A DNA stretch of 64,000 bases from Rivularia sp. MS3 (GCA_019192545.1 JAHCMI010000018.1:61861-125860); one strand, 5' to 3'. Counted from the stretch's first letter, positions 17,615 to 28,560 are shown. Notes: generated by a model not told the origin, from the sequence alone. Numbers and translations: made by a program.

Positions 17615-18442
17615 TCATCTCCCCTCAAAAACCGCGATCGCATGAGGAATCTTCCTCGGTGTATCTATCAATGGCTTCCCATCTACAATAATTCCGGTAC
17701 TTCCACCACCGTCTAACATTGCGCTGTTATTCGCATTGAAACACTTCAAGGCATTTTGAGCATCTAATTGACGTGCATAATTACTTGAATAAAATATAAC
17801 TGTCTCGTTTAACTTATCGCCGTTGTCGTCTCTGACTCCTACAAATGTTCTGGGTAAGTACTTTGCTGCTGCTTTATTCGCATTTGCATCAAGTGCCCCG
17901 ACAACTTCCGGAAAACGCCGAAACCATTCTGTAGAATAAGGTTGGATGCTGGCGAAACCAGCTTGAGGATTGAACGAAAACGTGCGAATTTCTCCCGGAT
18001 ATTCATTGGCGATACCGTAACCGTAGGTGACGATATTACCACGGGCTTTTAAACCAAAAGCGATTCCTGTCGGATTCTGTTTGGTAGAAAAAAATGTACC
18101 ATTGATTACAACTTTTGCTTTTCTGGTTGAAGTATTCTTGCTAACAGCATCTTGCCAAAATTGAGACAGTGTTTTTTTACTTACTTTGCTGGCAGGAATA
18201 CTAAATACGGTACCAGTCAAATTTTCTATTTGCGCTTTTGTAATTTGAATGACAGTAATAAATTCTTTTTTGCGACTTTGGCGATTTTTATAGTAGACTT
18301 TTACTCCAGGGGCTTTTAAAATTGCCTGAAAGCCACAGGTTGTCGGTATCGCTTTTACTTGATAGTCTATACTAGTGAAAGTCAAGTTAATAGCAATGCT
18401 TAGGGCTGATATTTTTGTAAGTTTGATTACTTTTTCACTCAT
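17615..18442 (-). CDS. Phosphodiester glycosidase (NAGPA) family protein, exported
   Basis: 275 aa. The N-terminus (KISALSIAINLTFTSIDYQVKA) looks like a signal peptide of about 31 residues. The rest fits the NAGPA domain: VVINGTFFS with NPTGIAFG, then the strongly conserved C-terminal AMLDGGGSTGIIVDGKPL. The human relative removes N-acetylglucosamine from phosphodiester-linked mannose 6-phosphate, and bacterial members act on sugar-phosphodiester bonds of envelope polymers or exopolysaccharide; the substrate here is unknown. It stands alone, convergent with the 92-aa gene, and 586 bp from the divergent GH65 gene. Length is typical. Confidence 0.85.
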   Translation of the reverse strand: MSEKVIKLTKISALSIAINLTFTSIDYQVKAIPTTCGFQAILKAPGVKVYYKNRQSRKKEFITVIQITKAQIENLTGTVFSIPASKVSKKTLSQFWQDAVSKNTSTRKAKVVINGTFFSTKQNPTGIAFGLKARGNIVTYGYGIANEYPGEIRTFSFNPQAGFASIQPYSTEWFRRFPEVVGALDANANKAAAKYLPRTFVGVRDDNGDKLNETVIFYSSNYARQLDAQNALKCFNANNSAMLDGGGSTGIIVDGKPLIDTPRKIPHAIAVFEGR

Positions 18443-19028
18443 TTTGTTCGCGATGAATAGACAAAGATTTGTAATGTATTTGTCAGTAAATTAAATTTTT
18501 TGTCGAACAAAGTCAAAATTTGAAGATACATGAAATCGTCATTTCAGCAAAGAGAGCGGTAGTAGAAGCCGAACAGTTTCCTTATATTTAGTAAAACGCT
18601 TGTTTGCAACTAACAAATAAGTTTACCGCGCTCCTAAAAATCTTAGTTTGCTTAAAATGACTGTCTTCAGTTTTACTCAAAAATATAGTTCATGAATAAC
18701 CGTTATCTTGTTGAGAAAAATTCCGGTTACTCAATCTAGATCCGAGAAAAATATGACAGATTGTTTCTAAACGTATAGTTTTGTACGTTTGGTAAGCAAA
18801 TATGTCAATTCTTATCTTTTCTTGCATTTCCCGGTTTAAGAACAAATTCTTAAGCAAATCTATCTATAGAGGGAAATTGCGGTTAAAGGCTTTATATGAA
18901 TGCCGCTTCTAAGCATTTTTGCTGCATTCAATTTAAATGGCGAAAACTGAAAATCAATCGCCACAAATATTTCGTGTAAATCCAATCCATTCCGGCACAG
19001 TAAAAAGTGAAGAGAGGTTATATAAATA
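18443..19028. other. Divergent promoter region of the NAGPA and GH65 genes
   Basis: 586 bp without a gene. It holds a GTA-N8-TAC palindrome (18773-18786, separate entry) and a purine-rich ribosome-binding site AGAGAGG about 10 bp before the GH65 start. Confidence 0.6.
18769..18790 (+). promoter_or_regulatory. Candidate NtcA box (GTA-N8-TAC) upstream of the GH65 gene
   Basis: AAACGTA (18769-18775) and TACGTTT (18784-18790) are perfect 7-bp arms with an 8-bp spacer and contain GTA-N8-TAC, the consensus of the nitrogen regulator NtcA. A TAN3T -10 candidate (TATCTT) starts at 18813, 26 bp after the box; NtcA-activated promoters usually have 20-24 bp. It lies about 240 bp before the start codon. 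Assignment is by motif only. Confidence 0.5.
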
Positions 19029-22001
19029 ATGTTAAGTTTATCAGTTAATAATTCTCCAAAATCCCAGCAGTTAAATGATGAGGCAGGCTGGAAAGTTGTA
19101 GAAACAAATTTTAATAAGAGCGAGTTACATCATAAAGAAACAGTTTTTACCCTTGGTAACGGCTATTTGGGAGTAAGAGGTAGTTTTGAAGAAGGCTACA
19201 TTCACGAACATGCCGGAACAATTATCAATGGAATTTACGATGATGTGGCTATAGCAGCTACCGAAATTGTAAATTGTCCTAACTGGCTGCCTTTGACTAT
19301 CAAAGTGGCTGGGGAAACTTTTCGCATGGATAGCGGCGAGATACTCGAATACAAGCGTCAATTAGATATGCGTTTGGGTATTTTAAGCCGTGATATTCGT
19401 TGGAAGTCTCCTGCGGGACATACTTTAGATTTACATTTTGAGCGCTTTGTTTCTTTAGCTAGCCAACATTTTTTAGCGATTCATTGCGAAATTACTTCCC
19501 ACGATTATGCTGGTGAAGTTGAAGTCACTGCCGGTTTTGAGGCTGAACCCCATACCTTGGGAATCGAACATTGGCAGACTGTTAAAGAAGGTGGTACGGA
19601 TAAAATCATTTGGCTGCATAGTAAAACTTTGCACTCAGAAATTGAACTGGGTATGGCTGCAAAGTTGAAGTTAGAAAATGAAGCTGATAGCTTTGCGCGT
19701 GAATTTGAATGCAGTGCCGAACTCACAAAATGCTTTGATATCAAGCCGGGAGAAACGAAAACCGTAGAAAAGATTGTCACGGTTTACACTTCCCGAGAGA
19801 CATCTACTCCCGCAGAAATCGCTTTAATTGACTTGGTGGAAGCACCCAGCTACAGCACTTTGCTCGCAACTCATATTGCAGCATGGGAAAGAGTATGGCT
19901 AGATAGTGATGTGATTATTGAAGGTGACGACAAAGCACAGCAAAGCATCCGTTACAACATCTTTCAAATCTTGGCGGCAACACCACGTCACGACGATAAA
20001 GTTAGTATTCCTCCCAAAACTCTTTCTGGTTTTGAATATCGGGGACATATCTTTTGGGATACGGAAATCTTTATTCTTCCCTTACTTACCTTTACTCAGC
20101 CAGCATTAGCTCGCAATCTCTTAAATTACCGCTACCATACTCTACCGGGAGCAAGACGCAAAGCCCAGGAACTTGGATATAAGGGAGCAATGTTTGCTTG
20201 GGAAAGTGCCAGCACCGGGGACGAAGTAACTCCTAAATGGGTTCCCGATCCCAATGGTAAATTAGTCCGTATTTGGTGCGGGGATCTGGAAATTCACATC
20301 AATGCAGATATTGCTTATGCCAGTTGGAACTATTGGCAGAATACCGGCGACAATCAATGGATGTGCGATTATGGCGCAGAAATGATTTTAGATACTGCTA
20401 ATTTCTGGGAAAGTCGAGTTTCCTGGAACGAGCAGCGTCAAAGTTACGATATTCTTAATGTTATCGGCCCCGATGAAAACCACGAGCAGGTTGATAACAA
20501 TGCCTTTACTAATTTAATGGTGCAGTGGCATTTAAATACTGTTGCGAAATTGTGGGAATGGTTGACAAAGAATCATCCCGAAAAAGCTACCCAGTTGGCA
20601 GTGAAGCTAAATATAAATCCCCAAAAGTTAGAAAACTTTGCTTTTATTGCCAATAATATTTACTTAAATCAAGATTCCGAAACCGGTTTAATCGAACAAT
20701 TTGACGGCTTCTACGATTTAGAATACGTCAACTTTGATGATTACGAACCCCGTTGTAAATCAATGCAGGGTATTTTGGGAGTTGAAGAAACCCAAGCCAG
20801 ACAGATACTCAAGCAACCGGATGTGTTGATGCTGTTTTACATGATGCGCGATCGCTTCGATTTAGTAACTATGACAGCAAACTGGGATTATTATACACTT
20901 CGTACCGACCACGTTTATGGTTCTTCTTTGGGTCCGGCAATCAATGCCATTATTGCTTGCGACCTCAATCAGCCTGGTGAAGCATACACTCATTTTATGC
21001 GTGCTGCATTAGTAGATTTGGATAACGTTCGCAGCAATGCCAATCAGGGAATTCACGCAGCTAGTGCGGGTGGAGTATGGCAAGCTGTTGTATTTGGATT
21101 TGCGGGAATTAGAATTTCAGAAGATGGAATTATCACCGCTCATCCTAATCTGCCTTACCACTGGAAGCGTTTAAAATTCCGCTTGCAATGGCAAAATCAA
21201 TGGTATCAAGTTGATTTACGCGGTTCTATGGAAGATGAAAAAAAAATTGAAATTATTCCAACTCCCACGCCGATAATTTCTACCTCTTCCCAAACTTCCA
21301 CATCTGAATCTTCCCCTTCCATCGAAGGAATTATCTTTGACTTAGACGGAGTCATAACCGAGACTTCGGAATTTCATTACTTAGCTTGGAAAAAGCTGGC
21401 AGATGAAGAAGGAATTCCTTTTGATAGAGAAGCTAACGAAGCCTTAAGAGGTATACCCCGTAGAGAATCCTTGATGGCAATTTTAAACGGTCATCCTGCG
21501 ATGGAAGAACAAATTCACGACATGATGGAGCGTAAAAATAATTACTACATCGAACTGCTGAAAAATATTACTCCTAAAGATTTGCTTCCCGGTGCGGCAG
21601 AATTATTAGAAGAATTACAAGCAGCAGGAATTAAGATAGCCTTGGGTTCCTCCAGTAAAAACGCTCGTACCGTAATCGAACGCTTGGGAATCGCAGATAA
21701 ATTTGTGGCGATCGCCGACGGTTACAGCGTTACAAAATCCAAGCCAGCACCGGATTTGTTCTTATTCGCAGCCGAGAAACTAGGAGTGTCACCCGATAAA
21801 TGTATTGTTGTGGAAGATGCAACAGCAGGAATAGAAGCAGGGCTTGCTGCCGGGATGAAAGTTGTAGGATTAGGACCAAACGAACGAGTAGGTAAAGCTC
21901 ACGTCGTATTACCAAGTTTAGAACAAGTTACTTGGAAAGATTTGCAAGAGCATTTAGCCCATTACGATCAACAGGTTGAGCGGATAAAAGCAAAAATTTG
22001 A
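19029..22001 (+). CDS. GH65 disaccharide phosphorylase fused to beta-phosphoglucomutase
   Basis: 990 aa. Residues 1-740 are a GH65 phosphorylase (maltose, trehalose or kojibiose type): N-terminal beta-sandwich, then an (alpha/alpha)6 barrel with GFEYRGHIFWDTEIF, WESASTGDEVTP and VIGPDENHEQVDNNAFTN, whose Glu (near 484) is the expected general acid. A Ser/Thr/Pro linker (IIPTPTPIISTSSQTS) leads to a HAD domain (about 765-985) with IIFDLDGVITETSEFHYLAWK, the beta-phosphoglucomutase signature; GSSSKNA and VVEDATAGIEAG complete the HAD motifs. One chain can thus split a disaccharide with phosphate to glucose plus beta-glucose 1-phosphate and convert the latter to glucose 6-phosphate. The exact disaccharide is not readable. 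AGAGAGG precedes the ATG. A candidate NtcA site lies upstream. Confidence 0.93.
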   Translation: MLSLSVNNSPKSQQLNDEAGWKVVETNFNKSELHHKETVFTLGNGYLGVRGSFEEGYIHEHAGTIINGIYDDVAIAATEIVNCPNWLPLTIKVAGETFRMDSGEILEYKRQLDMRLGILSRDIRWKSPAGHTLDLHFERFVSLASQHFLAIHCEITSHDYAGEVEVTAGFEAEPHTLGIEHWQTVKEGGTDKIIWLHSKTLHSEIELGMAAKLKLENEADSFAREFECSAELTKCFDIKPGETKTVEKIVTVYTSRETSTPAEIALIDLVEAPSYSTLLATHIAAWERVWLDSDVIIEGDDKAQQSIRYNIFQILAATPRHDDKVSIPPKTLSGFEYRGHIFWDTEIFILPLLTFTQPALARNLLNYRYHTLPGARRKAQELGYKGAMFAWESASTGDEVTPKWVPDPNGKLVRIWCGDLEIHINADIAYASWNYWQNTGDNQWMCDYGAEMILDTANFWESRVSWNEQRQSYDILNVIGPDENHEQVDNNAFTNLMVQWHLNTVAKLWEWLTKNHPEKATQLAVKLNINPQKLENFAFIANNIYLNQDSETGLIEQFDGFYDLEYVNFDDYEPRCKSMQGILGVEETQARQILKQPDVLMLFYMMRDRFDLVTMTANWDYYTLRTDHVYGSSLGPAINAIIACDLNQPGEAYTHFMRAALVDLDNVRSNANQGIHAASAGGVWQAVVFGFAGIRISEDGIITAHPNLPYHWKRLKFRLQWQNQWYQVDLRGSMEDEKKIEIIPTPTPIISTSSQTSTSESSPSIEGIIFDLDGVITETSEFHYLAWKKLADEEGIPFDREANEALRGIPRRESLMAILNGHPAMEEQIHDMMERKNNYYIELLKNITPKDLLPGAAELLEELQAAGIKIALGSSSKNARTVIERLGIADKFVAIADGYSVTKSKPAPDLFLFAAEKLGVSPDKCIVVEDATAGIEAGLAAGMKVVGLGPNERVGKAHVVLPSLEQVTWKDLQEHLAHYDQQVERIKAKI

Positions 22002-22951
22002 TTATTGGTAATTGGTAATTGGGCATTGGGCATTGAAAATGATTTCAATTCTCTGTGCCCATTACTTTTTGTCAGTAATTATCATTTTTTTTGTTTGCTT
22101 AAACACATTGAAAGTCTAATAATAATTAGTTAGACTTTGCATATCACATTATTGGAATTTAAGGATGTTTCTGTAAGTAGTTTTACCAAACGGAAACACC
22201 TTTTTTTTGAATATTGAAATAATAAGTAGGGTGCCTTATGGCTTTAGCCTAACGCACCTAAATCTAGTACTCCACCACATAAGTTATGAGGGGTACCGAC
22301 TTAGTCCTCTTGAGAGGACTAAGTTAGTTTACAGCTGTGCAGTTACTCGTCTGCGGATGCAATATTTGGCGCTGTAAGCGCAACTACAAACCTTTTTTCA
22401 AAGAATTTTTTATAAGAAAAAAGGCATAATATTGGATTACGATATCCATTATGCCTTTACCGTGTGAGTGAGAAGAAACTTTGGACACAGTTTGAAACGA
22501 ACTATTTTGTGTCCTATATTTACGGCTACTAATTAAGTAGCAAAACCTGTAAAAAAATCTAACCTTGATTAACTCAATAAAATATCGGAATTCGCTTTTC
22601 CAAACAATACATCTACTTTCGTCGCGGAATGAAAACCAGCGTTCAAGAGATAATTTGTATTGCACGTTTGAGGAATTTAAGTAAAAGGTTGCAGATTAAA
22701 TTGAATTAGCAAAACTTGGAGTATTAGATATATTCGCGACTTATGTGTAATCTATAATTTGCAAGTTTTAATACCTTGACTGAAATAGAATCTTATAAGT
22801 CCCGTAAACACCCGATCCCTCTTAGGATTGCAAGTATAAAAAAAATCTTCCTGGGAATACTTGAATTCGCATTTAAATCAAGGATTGAACCTCTACCGAT
22901 GTCAGAAGTAAATTAATTATCCTTATCTTCGTTCACCTCTGTTCATTCTCG
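22002..22951. other. Intergenic region with hairpins, no gene seen
   Basis: It contains tandem GGGCATT repeats just after the GH65 stop, a fragment like the GGTGCGT family (22228-22262), an 11-bp-arm hairpin at 22300-22323 and an inverted repeat GGCATAAT/ATTATGCC at 22423-22455. A 93-codon minus frame here has atypical composition and runs through these hairpins, so I do not call it. Confidence 0.5.
22300..22323 (+). repeat. Hairpin with 11-bp arms
   Basis: CTTAGTCCTCT and AGAGGACTAAG form perfect arms with a 2-nt centre (or 10-bp arms with a 4-nt loop), followed by TTAGTTT. It may end the GH65 transcript, though it is 300 bp past the stop codon. Confidence 0.5.
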
Positions 22952-22983
22952 TAAAACAGAGGCGCGGCAGTGCCGCAACCTCT
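22952..22983 (-). terminator. Rho-independent terminator of the SLH porin gene
   Basis: AGAGG and CCTCT flank GCGGC and GCCGC with one mismatch between them, forming a GC-rich hairpin (22958-22983) that on the minus strand is followed by GTTTTAC. It lies 17 bp after the porin stop codon. Confidence 0.75.
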
Positions 22984-22999
22984 AGTTTGACAACTTCAA

Positions 23000-24511
23000 T
23001 TAGAACTTGAAGGTTGTGTTTAGAACTGCACCGTAAACGGTGTCGTTGCTGTTGGTGTGGTTAGGATTGAATACAGCGTATACACCAGGCTGTAAGCTCA
23101 ATCTGTCGGTAACCTTATGTCTGTAAGTTACATCCAATAAGTAGGAAGTACCGTTGGTTTCTTCGTTGGTACCGCTGGTAACTTTAGGAGGCATACCGAA
23201 GGTCATACCTAATACGTTACCTTTCTTAGCGAAATCCTTAATAGAAGCGAATACTGCCCAGTTTTGTAGGGTAGCTTCGTTGCTGGTTCCGCCTTCGTTA
23301 ACGTTGGTTAAACCGTACCAAGCACCAAGCTTAGTCTTCTTACCAAACCTCTTAGAAGCTTGGATACCGAATGAATCGGAACTAACTTCACTACCGGTGA
23401 ATAAACTAGCAGCAGAAGAACCAGTTTTATGAGAATAATCTGTTCCTGCGCTACCTTCAGAGCGAACGTAGCTAGCACCAATTTTGAATCCACCAGCTTT
23501 CAAGTTAAGCTGCGTACCCAAGTCGTAGCTACCACCGATACCTTTTCCGGTACCAAATTCGTTACCGTTCTTAGTGGTGTAACCAACCTGCAAGTTAACG
23601 TTCTTGTTGAACTTGATGGTAGCACCAGCACCTTGGTCTTCGGAGTTAGAGCGGTGAGTTAAAGGATTACGCTTAGCAAAGCGGGTGGTTTGAACCTTAG
23701 CTTTGTCAGCATCTAAGAAGTCATCCATTCCAGCACCCAAAGCCCATACGCTAGCGCTAATGTTCTTAGAAGGCTTGAAGTTGTAGTTTAACTTTTCAAC
23801 TTCAACAGCACCGTTGGTGTCACCTTGAACATCAATACGGCTCATGTTGGTACCAGTACGCTTACTACCGAAGTCACTGTTATCGCGTTGATGTAAACGA
23901 ACGCGCAACTTGTCCTTACCGGTGAAGCTACTGCTGATATCCAAGCGAGTACGCTGACCGAATGTGATTTGGTCATTAGCAACATCGTTACCGAATGCAG
24001 CACCAGTGATGAATTCAACTTTACCCTTCAATTTAGCGGTTGTAGAGAACTTATTAGCTCCTTCCAACTCACTAACACGGTAGTCTAAACCGTCAACCTT
24101 GCCGCGTAAAGTAGCTAATTCAGCACTAAACTCGTCGCGTAGTGCGTTAACAGCAGCCATATCTGTGGTAGATGTGCTGTTGTTGCTGCTAGCAGCTATT
24201 AACTCGGTGATGCGATCCAAGCAACCGTTTAAAAGAGCTGCGAACTCGTAACGAGTCATGGAACGGTTACCTCTGTAGGTTCCGTCAGGATAACCAGCTA
24301 CACAACCGTAACGCTCAACTAAGGACTCAACAGACTGATAAGCCCAGTGAGAAGGCTGAATGTCAGATAAGCTATCAACGGAAGTTACCTGAGCTAACTC
24401 ATCAACGGAGGTAACTTTCTGCTCGGCAGCAAAAGCACCGTTAGAAACGAAAAATGTAGCAGCTAAAACAACTGGACTTAGCTTCAAAACGTTTAGCAAG
24501 AGCTTCGCCAT
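23000..24511 (-). CDS. SLH-domain OprB-family outer-membrane porin
   Basis: 503 aa from the ATG at 24511, chosen because GAGGAG lies about 9 bp upstream and the protein then begins with a clear signal peptide (MAKLLLNVLKLSPVVLAATF, cut near GAFA). An upstream ATG at 24598 would add 29 unlikely residues. An SLH domain follows (DIQPSHWAYQSVESLVERYG, VAGYPDGTYRGNRSMTRYEF), then a coiled coil (VNALRDEFSAELATLRGKVD) and a beta-barrel of alternating strands to the terminal aromatic LNTTFKF. This is the major porin type of cyanobacteria, anchored to peptidoglycan by the SLH domain and passing small solutes and ions. Neighbours give no hint of a substrate. A strong terminator follows. Confidence 0.93.
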   Translation of the reverse strand: MAKLLLNVLKLSPVVLAATFFVSNGAFAAEQKVTSVDELAQVTSVDSLSDIQPSHWAYQSVESLVERYGCVAGYPDGTYRGNRSMTRYEFAALLNGCLDRITELIAASSNNSTSTTDMAAVNALRDEFSAELATLRGKVDGLDYRVSELEGANKFSTTAKLKGKVEFITGAAFGNDVANDQITFGQRTRLDISSSFTGKDKLRVRLHQRDNSDFGSKRTGTNMSRIDVQGDTNGAVEVEKLNYNFKPSKNISASVWALGAGMDDFLDADKAKVQTTRFAKRNPLTHRSNSEDQGAGATIKFNKNVNLQVGYTTKNGNEFGTGKGIGGSYDLGTQLNLKAGGFKIGASYVRSEGSAGTDYSHKTGSSAASLFTGSEVSSDSFGIQASKRFGKKTKLGAWYGLTNVNEGGTSNEATLQNWAVFASIKDFAKKGNVLGMTFGMPPKVTSGTNEETNGTSYLLDVTYRHKVTDRLSLQPGVYAVFNPNHTNSNDTVYGAVLNTTFKF

Positions 24512-25561
24512 TTCTACTTGTCTCCTCACACTATTGGAATTTAGGAATTTTTCCGTCTGTAGGCAGATATCTCGCAAGGGGGAATATAGCCACAGCAATT
24601 AGTCCAGAAGTTTCGCTCAATTGCAATATCCCGCTTATTCAACTTCACTGTCTTTTAAAGACACTGAGTTAAAAATATAGAGATGGTAAATGCTTACTTA
24701 CTCCAAACGCGATTTAATAAGCGTTCTTGATACTCGTTACTTCTTTACTGAATTACTGATGCAATAACGCTTGCCTAATACAGTATTCACCTCTAATCAT
24801 TTCGGACTCCTTTCCTCTCCGATTGCATAATTAAAGCCGTCTTTTCTACACTTATGCGGAGCCGTTCGCTGTTCAAGGATTTACTGCTTATCATCAGGCA
24901 TCTTCGTCTTCATTCCTTCCTTGAGTTATCTGTACTAAATCTATCAGAGAGCATCCGTCTTTAGGTGTATATTTAAGAACATTAAAACAAAAAAAATAAA
25001 ATTTATTATTCTTTTTTTGGGTAATTGATAATTGGTAATTTTTAATTGGGTATTTACTATTATTATATTTATAAAATATTAATATGCTTAACTGTATATA
25101 CTCTATGATTTAATCCTCTATCTCAATATGTCTTGTCAAATCGATAATAAATATGGTATCTATTTCCTGCTAATAAATTTGTTTTTATTCAAAAAAACAA
25201 ACCGCGTTTATAAGTTTTAATTAATAAGATTATTTACTTTTGTTCGCCATTTTATAAATAAAAATGTTTACTTGACATGATTAAAAAAATAGAAATGAAA
25301 TTATCAAGCAATGAACACTAATAACTATTCAATGTAAATAATAAAATTGTATTTTGTTATTGATTAATTTTTAATTTTGTTAGACTTATTTAAATACATG
25401 TAGGGTGTGTGACGCTACAAAATAATTTGAACGTAGCCCTATAAATTTATTCGCGTCACGCACCAATCAGTAATTATGCTAATACCGGAATTGCTTGTAA
25501 ATATTATATTTAAAAATATAGAAAATTTACCGGACATTCTATAAGAAGTTAAATTAAATAC
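24512..25561. other. Intergenic region upstream of porin, no gene seen
   Basis: About 1.05 kb. The first 450 bp above the porin start probably hold its promoter and a long leader. The rest is AT-rich, with one dispersed hairpin at 25404-25464. No convincing small gene was found. Confidence 0.5.
25404..25464. repeat. Dispersed GGTGCGTGACG hairpin
   Basis: GGTGTGTGACGC (25404-25415) mirrors GCGTCACGCACC (25453-25464) with one mismatch. Same family as 17514-17579 and 59454-59518. Confidence 0.7.
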
Positions 25562-25593
25562 AAAAAACCCGGTAATTGAAGAAACCGGGTTTG
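25562..25593 (-). terminator. Rho-independent terminator of the gcv operon
   Basis: AAACCCGGT and ACCGGGTTT form 9-bp arms (25565-25573 and 25584-25592); on the minus strand the hairpin runs into TTTTTTG. It lies 70 bp after the gcvP stop codon. Confidence 0.85.
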
Positions 25594-25662
25594 TAGATTA
25601 CTTAAATTAGATATTGATGGAGACGTATAAAATTAGCAGTGCTACGTCTCCAAATTTTGAAT

Positions 25663-28560
25663 TTATTCCGAATACTCTTCCATCGAAGGACAAGAACAAA
25701 TCAAATTTCTGTCACCAAAAGCAGCATCAATGCGCCCGACAGCAACCCAAAATTTATGTTCTCGCGTCCAAGGTGCTGGATAAGCAGCTTGTTCGCGGGT
25801 GTAAGGATGATTCCATTCACCTACAATTAAACTTTCGGCAGTATGAGGTGCATTTTTCAAAACGTTGTCTTGAGTATCTACTTTACCGGCTTCGATTTCG
25901 GCAACTTCTTCGCGAATCGAAATCATCGCATCGCAGAATCGATCTAATTCCTCAAGAGATTCGCTTTCAGTTGGTTCTACCATTACGGTACCTGCTACGG
26001 GCCATGATACTGTAGGTGCATGGAAACCATAATCCATCAAGCGCTTGGCAATATCATCAATTTCGATGTTTGCCGATTTCTTCAAAGAACGTAAATCCAA
26101 GATGCATTCGTGAGCTACCAAGCCATTTTTACCTGCATATAAGACGGGATAGTGTTTTTCTAGTCTTTTCGCCATATAGTTAGCATTCAAAATTGCTACC
26201 TTGGTGGCTTCAGTCAAACCATCTGCTCCCATCATGGTAATATACATCCAGGAAATTACCAAAATGCTGGCGCTACCCCAAGGTGCAGCAGAAACAGCAC
26301 CAGACGATTTTGGATTATTTTCTGCTATGGGATTTCCGGGAAGGAAAGGTACTAAATGAGCGGCTACGCCAATTGGTCCCATGCCGGGGCCACCACCACC
26401 GTGGGGTATACAAAAAGTTTTATGCAAATTCAGGTGACATACGTCTGCACCAAAATCACCAGGGCGACAGATACCTACTTGGGCGTTCATATTGGCACCA
26501 TCCATGTAAACTTGCCCGCCGTGGGTATGAACAATTTCACAAATTTCTTTGATGCCTTCTTCAAATACGCCGTGAGTTGAAGGATATGTCACCATCAAAG
26601 CAGCAAGTTTGTCTGCGTGTTTGTGCGCCTTCTCTTTTAAGTCTTTGATATCAATATTACCTTCCGAGTCGCAAGCCACAGCCACAACTTTCATACCGCA
26701 CATTACCGCACTCGCCGGGTTTGTACCGTGAGCGGAGGTAGGTATTAAACAGATATTACGATGTTTTTCTTCACGGCTTTCGTGATATCTCCTAATCGAT
26801 AAAAGTCCTGCATATTCACCTTGAGAACCAGCATTAGGCTGTAGCGAAATCCCCGCAAAACCTGTGATTTCACCCAACCATTTTTCAAGTTGTTCAAATA
26901 AAAGCGAATAACCCCGCACTTGCGATAAAGGAGCAAATGGATGAATTTTGCCAAACTCAGCCCAGCTTACCGGTATCATTTCGGCGGTAGCATTGAGCTT
27001 CATGGTACAGGAACCCAAAGGAATCATCGAAGTAGTTAACGATAAATCTTTGGCTTCTAGTTGATGCAGATAGCGCAATAATTCTGTTTCCGAATGGTAG
27101 CGATTGAATGTTGGGTGAGTTAGAAATTCTGATTTGCGAGGAAGGGGGAAACAAGAGTGGGGGAGGGGGAGAGCGGGAGAGGGGGGGAGGTTTTCCAGAG
27201 AGAAAATTTCTAATAAATCTTCTACATCTTCCTCGGTGGTGGTTTCGTCTAAGGAAATTCCCACAAAATTATTATCGTAAATGCGAAGGTTGATTTTTTT
27301 GGTTTGACAACGTTCTAAAATTTCTTTTTTACTGAAGCTTCCCAAATTAACTTGCAGCGTATCGAAGAAATATTCATTTTCAATGCTGTAACCAAGCTGC
27401 TTAAGCCCTTGGGCTAACTTCGCAGTTGAAGAATGAATTTTTTGAGCAATGTTTTTAATCCCACTAGGGCCATGATAAACCGCATACATACTCGCCATCA
27501 CAGCTAACAAAACTTGTGCCGTACAAATATTGCTAGTTGCTTTTTCGCGCCGAATGTGCTGCTCTCGGGTTTGTAACGCCAAACGCAAAGCGGGTTTACC
27601 TTGAACATCCTTAGATAAACCAACAATTCGTCCCGGAACCTGACGCTTATACTTTTCCTTCGTTGCGAAATACGCCGCATGGGGTCCCCCAAACCCCAAC
27701 GGAATACCAAAGCGTTGAGTGCTTCCGACAGCTATATCAGCACCAAATTCTCCTGGTGGTGTTAATAAAGTTAAACTTAAAGGATCGGCCGCTACCGTTA
27801 CCAAAGCCCCAGATTCGTGAGCTTTAGCAATGAAATCGCGATAATCATAAATCTCGCCGTTAGTAGCAGGATACTGAACAATAGCCCCAAAAATGGGCTG
27901 AGAAAAATCAAAAGTTTCGTGGTTTCCAATAAGAATTTGAATCCCCAAAGGTTCTGCCCGTGTCTGCAACACGGCGATTGTTTGAGGATGGCATTCTTGA
28001 GAAACAAAGAAAGTGTTGGCTTTGTTTTTGCAAACACCGTAGCTCATGCTCATTGCTTCTGCTGCTGCGGTAGCTTCGTCAAGCAGCGAAGCATTAGCAA
28101 TTTCCAAACTCGTTAAATCGGTAATCAAAGTTTGAAAATTCAACAAAGCCTCAAGTCTTCCTTGAGCGATTTCCGGCTGATAGGGAGTATAAGCAGTATA
28201 CCAACCGGGATTTTCCAAAATATTTCTTTGAATTACTCCTGGAGTAATACTGTCGTAATACCCCATACCGATAAACGAGCGAAAAACTTGATTTTTTGAA
28301 GCAATTTCTTTGAGCGTTTTTAATGCAGCATATTCGCTTTGTGCTTCTGGTAGCTTTAAACTACCTTCAGTACGAATAGTTTGGGGAACTGCTTTATCAA
28401 TTAATTGTTCCAGATTTTCAAAACCCAAAACAGAAAGCATTTGCCCGACATCATCAGAATTAGGTCCGATATGCCTTTGTGCAAAAGAAGTCACGGTTTG
28501 ACTTTCTCTTGAGAGCGCTTGCTCATCCGACGACGAGTCACGAGGGGCATAAATTACCAC
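25663..28560 (-). CDS. gcvP: Glycine dehydrogenase (decarboxylating), P-protein
   Basis: 965 aa, the usual full-length homodimeric form. It begins with the conserved [13 protein letters not shown]. The PLP-binding lysine is in [20 protein letters not shown] (near 713), and the mid-protein [19 protein letters not shown] signature ([15 protein letters not shown]) is intact. P-protein decarboxylates glycine and loads the aminomethyl group on the lipoyl arm of GcvH. It is third in a minus-strand gcvT-gcvH-gcvP set, so one cluster codes for the specific parts of the glycine cleavage system, important in cyanobacterial photorespiration. A low-complexity stretch rich in Pro and Leu ([16 protein letters not shown], near residue 460) is encoded by a polypyrimidine tract like the intergenic ones; it lies at a domain linker. 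Confidence 0.96.
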   Translation of the reverse strand: MVIYAPRDSSSDEQALSRESQTVTSFAQRHIGPNSDDVGQMLSVLGFENLEQLIDKAVPQTIRTEGSLKLPEAQSEYAALKTLKEIASKNQVFRSFIGMGYYDSITPGVIQRNILENPGWYTAYTPYQPEIAQGRLEALLNFQTLITDLTSLEIANASLLDEATAAAEAMSMSYGVCKNKANTFFVSQECHPQTIAVLQTRAEPLGIQILIGNHETFDFSQPIFGAIVQYPATNGEIYDYRDFIAKAHESGALVTVAADPLSLTLLTPPGEFGADIAVGSTQRFGIPLGFGGPHAAYFATKEKYKRQVPGRIVGLSKDVQGKPALRLALQTREQHIRREKATSNICTAQVLLAVMASMYAVYHGPSGIKNIAQKIHSSTAKLAQGLKQLGYSIENEYFFDTLQVNLGSFSKKEILERCQTKKINLRIYDNNFVGISLDETTTEEDVEDLLEIFSLENLPPSPALPLPHSCFPLPRKSEFLTHPTFNRYHSETELLRYLHQLEAKDLSLTTSMIPLGSCTMKLNATAEMIPVSWAEFGKIHPFAPLSQVRGYSLLFEQLEKWLGEITGFAGISLQPNAGSQGEYAGLLSIRRYHESREEKHRNICLIPTSAHGTNPASAVMCGMKVVAVACDSEGNIDIKDLKEKAHKHADKLAALMVTYPSTHGVFEEGIKEICEIVHTHGGQVYMDGANMNAQVGICRPGDFGADVCHLNLHKTFCIPHGGGGPGMGPIGVAAHLVPFLPGNPIAENNPKSSGAVSAAPWGSASILVISWMYITMMGADGLTEATKVAILNANYMAKRLEKHYPVLYAGKNGLVAHECILDLRSLKKSANIEIDDIAKRLMDYGFHAPTVSWPVAGTVMVEPTESESLEELDRFCDAMISIREEVAEIEAGKVDTQDNVLKNAPHTAESLIVGEWNHPYTREQAAYPAPWTREHKFWVAVGRIDAAFGDRNLICSCPSMEEYSE

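Noticed and set aside
22384..22665. Minus-strand frame of 93 codons
   Set aside because: No ribosome-binding site, unusual composition, and it runs through two hairpins.
22850..22900. tRNA-like T-loop (GGATTGAACC)
   Set aside because: No acceptor stem, anticodon arm or D-loop can be built around it.
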